A DNA stretch of 64,000 nt from Prevotella sp. Its GTDB lineage: Bacteria > Bacteroidota > Bacteroidia > Bacteroidales > Bacteroidaceae. The notes below the pieces were generated by a model. It was not told the DNA's origin, searched no databases, and saw only the letters and a list, made by a program, of their open reading frames with translations. Each line of letters starts with the position of its first letter. Positions within the stretch are counted from its first letter, which is position 1. Below are positions 60,707-64,000 of the stretch, piece after piece. The translations under genes and the position numbers were made by a program. Location: NCBI GenBank assembly GCA_017623655.1, contig JAGAON010000003.1, positions 248,001 to 312,000 on the forward strand, given 5' to 3'.

Positions 60707-63700
60707 TTGCGAAGCATACTGACCCATACGCTGTTGATACTCGGCCTCGTGCTGTGTGCAGTCTCGTGTTCCACCAAAAAGAACACGGGCGCTTCGCGTT
60801 TCTGGCACAGTTTCACGGCAAGGTACAACACCTACTATAACGGTACGGTGGCTTATATCGACGCATCACTTGAAAAGGAGAACGGCAACAAGGACAACTA
60901 CACCGAGCGTCTGCCGCTTTACACCGTGGGAAACAAGGCCAGCCGCGAGTTGGGCAAGGCCAACTATGACATCGCCATCACCAAAAGCCAGAAGGCGATA
61001 CAGGTGCACAGCATCAAGGCCAAGCCCGAATGGACGAAGAACCGGCGCAAGACGGAGAAGGACATAGAGTGGCTTTCGAGGAAGGAATACAACCCGTTCC
61101 TGTGGAAAGCATGGATGCTCATGGGGCGTTCTCAGTTCTTTCAGGGCAGTTTTGACGAGGCTGCGGCAACGTTCTCGTATATGTCACGCCTCTATAAGAC
61201 CCAACCCGCCATCTACGGAAAGGCAAGGGCATGGCTGGCCAAGTGCTACATAGAGAGCGACTGGCTGTATGATGCCGAGGACGTGATACGCAATATGCAG
61301 CGCGACAGCATCGACTGGAGGGCGCGGAAGGAATGGGATTACACCCTCTGCGACTACTACCTGCACACGGATAACCTGCCGAAAGCGGCGGAATACCTGC
61401 GAAAGGTGATTCGCCATGAGATGCGTTCAAAGCAGAAGGCGCGTGAGTATTACCTGTTGGGACAGGTGGAAGCCGCACAAGGCAACAGGCAGGAGGCTTA
61501 CAAGGCGTTCAGGAAAGTGGTGGGGCTGAACCCTCCTTACGAGCTGGAATTTAACGCCCGGATAGCCATGACGGAGGTTTCCGCGGCCGGACAAGCCAAG
61601 AAGATGATCGGAAGACTGCGCAGAATGGCGCGCAATGACAATAACAAGGACTATCTGGAGCAGGTATATTACGCCATAGGAAACATCTATTTGGCCGAGA
61701 AAGACACCGTCAACGCCATCGCGGCGTATGAAACCGGCAATGAGAAGGCTACGCGTTCGGGCATAGAGAAGGGCGTATTGCTGCTGCATCTCGGCGACCT
61801 TTACTGGCAGTTGGAGAAATATAGCGACGCAAGACGCTGCTACGGAGAGGCCATCGGACTGCTCGACAAGGACCGGCCTGACTATGATGCCCTGTCGGAA
61901 CGCTCCAAGGTGCTTGACGAACTGGTGCCATACACCGAGGCGGTGCATTTGCAGGACTCCCTGCAAGCATTGGCAAAGATGGACGAAAAGGAACGCAACG
62001 AGGCCATAGACAGGGTTATCGAGGCTCTGAAAAAGAAGGAAAAGGAGGAGGAAGCGCTGGCGGCGGAACAGGAAGTGATGCAAAGACAGCAGAAGTACGG
62101 CTCCAACCTCGGCAACAAGCAGGAGCCCAACATACCGAGAAATCCAACGAACCGCAATGCGAACGCCGCATGGTACTTCTACAATCCGCAGGTAGTGCAG
62201 CAGGGAAAGCAGGCTTTCCAGCGTATATGGGGCAAGCGTGAGAATACGGACAACTGGCAACGCTACAACAAAACCGTGGTGGGTGACTTCGCGACGGAAG
62301 AGGTTGACACCACGCAGCTGACCCAAGAGCAGCGTGACTCCATCGCCGTTGCGGAGGAAAAACAGCGCATCGAGGAGGAAAAGATGGACTCGGCGGTGAA
62401 CAATCCGCACAAACGGGAGTACTATCTCGCGCAGATTCCGTTCACGGAAGAGGATATTGCCGCGAGCAACGAGATAATAAAAGAGGGTCTTCTGCGCTCG
62501 GCCATCATCTTCAAGGACCGCCTTGACAACCTCGCATTGAGCGAAAAGGCGTTCAAACGGCTTATGGAACAGTTCCCGGAGTTCACCCCCAAGGACGAGG
62601 TCTATTACCATCTCTTCCTGCTTTACTCGCGGAAAGGCCAGCCGGATGAGGCTCAGGCATACGTGGAGCGGCTCAAGTCAGAGTGTCCGGAGTCCAAGTG
62701 GACGACGTTGCTGACCGACCCTGACTTCGCGGATAACGCCCGTTTCGGCAAGCAGATGGAAGATTCCATCTACGGGGCGACATACGTTGCCTTTAAGGAA
62801 GACCGCTTCGCCGAGGTCTATGGCAACGCCGAAGTGTCGGAAAAACGCTTCCCCCTTGGCGACAACCGTGACAGGTTCATCTTCATCACGGGTCTCACAC
62901 GCCTCAATGACGGCCGTCCCGACGAGTGTCTTGCCGCGATGGAGACCGTGGTCAGGGATTACCCCCAGAGTCAGGTGGCCGAGATGGCCGGCATGATAAT
63001 AAACGGCGTGAAGGAGGGAAGGCGTCTTCGCGGGGCGAAGTTTGACCTTTCCAACGTCTGGGACAGGCGCAACATGGTGCTGGAAGGGGCTGACAGCATT
63101 GCGAACAAGACCTTCTCGCCCGAGCGTAACACCGAGTTCATGTTTATAATGGCATATCCGCCGGACTCGATAGACGAGAACAAGCTGCTGTTCCAGATGG
63201 CACGATATAACTTCACGAGCTTCCTCGTAAGGAATTTCGACATCACCATAGAGGACGTTTACGGTATGCACCACCTCACAGTCAGCGGTTTCCGCAACTT
63301 CAACGAGGCCCGCCAGTACGCAAGACTGCTGTTGCAGCAGGACGGAATACGGCGGACGGCGGGACAAAGCCGGCCTATCGTCATCAGCAGGGAGAACCTT
63401 GAGCTTATCGGCAACAGGTACAGCTACAACGATTACGACACGTTCTACGTCAAACACTTCGCCCCTCTGCCCGTCACCAACCCCGAACAGCTGTACGAGC
63501 CAGTGCGTGTGGATGAGGAGAAGGCAAGGGATGAGGATGCCGTCAAGCCGCTGCTGCCTACCGAGGAGGTCGCTCCGGGAGGTGCCAAGCCTGTCGAACC
63601 TGATAAGCAGAAGGCCGAGGAAGGCGAGGAACTGATAGACCTGCCCGCCGAGACGGACATAATCCTGCCTGCCGAGACAGAGATAGCAGTGCCGGAGGAC

Positions 63701-64000
63701 AGTACCGCCGTGCCGGAAAATACCATTGCCGTGCCGGTGGAAACCGTGCCGGAGAGGGTGGAGGAGAACGTCATAACCGTGCCGGTAGATGACGCTCCCG
63801 CAGCAGAAGAAGCCGGGGGACTGGACATACCGCTGCCGGAGCCGGCGCAACAGCAGCCTGCGGAGGATGAGATAATAATACCGTCCGATGATGAGAAGGC
63901 GGAGGCAGCACCGCAGGAGGACGTCATTGTCGTGGATGATGCCGCCGAGAAGCCGCGTGACAACGGCGAGGACGAGGAGATAATAGTGGTGGATGACGAC
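60707..64000 (+). CDS. PorW/SprE-like TPR lipoprotein of the type IX secretion system (partial, C-terminus outside window)
   Basis: 1098 codons open to the window end. An in-frame stop at 60695-60697 forces a start after it; TTG 60707 gives a lipoprotein signal (RSILTHTLLILGLVLCAVSC, Cys near 22). The N-terminus STKKNTGASRFWHSFTARYN with TYYNGTVAYIDASLEKE matches PorW/SprE, needed for type IX secretion. TPR-like helices fill about 130-400 (FLWKAWMLMGRSQFFQGSFD, REYYLLGQVEAAQGNRQEAY) and 560-680. The C-terminal ~190 residues are acidic and Pro/Val-rich with repeats of EIIVVDD, DIIL and IAVPE type. It may be read with aroA. Confidence 0.82.
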   Translation, partial: MRSILTHTLLILGLVLCAVSCSTKKNTGASRFWHSFTARYNTYYNGTVAYIDASLEKENGNKDNYTERLPLYTVGNKASRELGKANYDIAITKSQKAIQVHSIKAKPEWTKNRRKTEKDIEWLSRKEYNPFLWKAWMLMGRSQFFQGSFDEAAATFSYMSRLYKTQPAIYGKARAWLAKCYIESDWLYDAEDVIRNMQRDSIDWRARKEWDYTLCDYYLHTDNLPKAAEYLRKVIRHEMRSKQKAREYYLLGQVEAAQGNRQEAYKAFRKVVGLNPPYELEFNARIAMTEVSAAGQAKKMIGRLRRMARNDNNKDYLEQVYYAIGNIYLAEKDTVNAIAAYETGNEKATRSGIEKGVLLLHLGDLYWQLEKYSDARRCYGEAIGLLDKDRPDYDALSERSKVLDELVPYTEAVHLQDSLQALAKMDEKERNEAIDRVIEALKKKEKEEEALAAEQEVMQRQQKYGSNLGNKQEPNIPRNPTNRNANAAWYFYNPQVVQQGKQAFQRIWGKRENTDNWQRYNKTVVGDFATEEVDTTQLTQEQRDSIAVAEEKQRIEEEKMDSAVNNPHKREYYLAQIPFTEEDIAASNEIIKEGLLRSAIIFKDRLDNLALSEKAFKRLMEQFPEFTPKDEVYYHLFLLYSRKGQPDEAQAYVERLKSECPESKWTTLLTDPDFADNARFGKQMEDSIYGATYVAFKEDRFAEVYGNAEVSEKRFPLGDNRDRFIFITGLTRLNDGRPDECLAAMETVVRDYPQSQVAEMAGMIINGVKEGRRLRGAKFDLSNVWDRRNMVLEGADSIANKTFSPERNTEFMFIMAYPPDSIDENKLLFQMARYNFTSFLVRNFDITIEDVYGMHHLTVSGFRNFNEARQYARLLLQQDGIRRTAGQSRPIVISRENLELIGNRYSYNDYDTFYVKHFAPLPVTNPEQLYEPVRVDEEKARDEDAVKPLLPTEEVAPGGAKPVEPDKQKAEEGEELIDLPAETDIILPAETEIAVPEDSTAVPENTIAVPVETVPERVEENVITVPVDDAPAAEEAGGLDIPLPEPAQQQPAEDEIIIPSDDEKAEAAPQEDVIVVDDAAEKPRDNGEDEEIIVVDDD

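Noticed and set aside
61427..63963. Long minus-strand open frames opposite the porW-like gene
   Set aside because: The plus strand encodes a convincing lipoprotein with TPR-like helices; the reverse translations have no motif and reflect codon bias.

Overview
The window looks like a chromosomal segment of a Bacteroidales bacterium, most likely Prevotellaceae. The signs are Bacteroidetes-type promoters (TTTG, a spacer of about 19-20 nt, then TAnnTTTG), a succinyl/acetylornithine-type carbamoyltransferase, a MurF-Alr fusion, a PorW/SprE-like type IX secretion lipoprotein, a TonB-dependent receptor, DUF4271, and a secreted GH10 xylanase split by carbohydrate-binding inserts. It is dense with housekeeping genes. 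There is no rRNA, prophage, CRISPR array or intact transposase. Species identity cannot be fixed from sequence alone.

Layout. 0-14 kb: partial aspartate aminotransferase, LptF/G permease, xylanase, small basic protein, a stand-alone AICAR transformylase, an NhaC-type antiporter, an isolated module resembling the class II ribonucleotide reductase C-terminus, a helix-hairpin-helix outer-membrane-type protein, and a DUF362/TonB-receptor pair. 14-24 kb: a surface polysaccharide locus (flippase, GT2, two GT4, two related polytopic membrane proteins, VanZ-like protein) read leftwards from one strong promoter at 23.6 kb, facing a rightward glycosyltransferase-like gene. 24-36 kb: SNF transporter, toxin-antitoxin remnant, argF', folP-cdaA, pta-ackA, an IspD-like/SDR/LicD trio, Hsp20, orphan histidine kinase. 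37-44 kb: radical SAM protein, GH105 and GH2 enzymes, MurF-Alr. 45-50 kb: rpsO, then metK-DUF4271-hemD-rnpA-yidD-tyrS, then tRNA-Gln. 50-56 kb: leftward cell-shape operon, IMP cyclohydrolase-mreB-mreC-mreD-mrdA. 56-64 kb: rlpA-cca, two tiny membrane proteins, tRNA-Pro, aroA, and a porW-like gene running off the end.

Two things stand out. First, the two catalytic domains of PurH are separate genes about 48 kb apart: an AICAR transformylase of the eukaryotic ATIC type at 5.8-7.0 kb, and an IMP cyclohydrolase cut at the domain boundary at the head of the mre operon. Second, the gene-free gaps hold several families of hairpin-forming dispersed repeats. The most remarkable is an 83-85 nt element present seven times at intervals of 7-12 kb. 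Each copy is four roughly 18-nt modules on a 21-23 nt pitch, and each module is a pair of short arms around a GGTGC core that can face either way. Other families are a ~97-bp element with perfect 26-bp terminal inverted repeats and a ~300-nt nested inverted repeat. They cluster in shared gaps.

Links between genes. Xylanase, GH105 and GH2 fit a plant-polysaccharide user. The xylanase ends in a type IX secretion-like C-terminal domain, and the porW-like gene at the right edge would belong to that machinery. Pta-AckA fits acetate-producing fermentation. CdaA points to c-di-AMP signalling.
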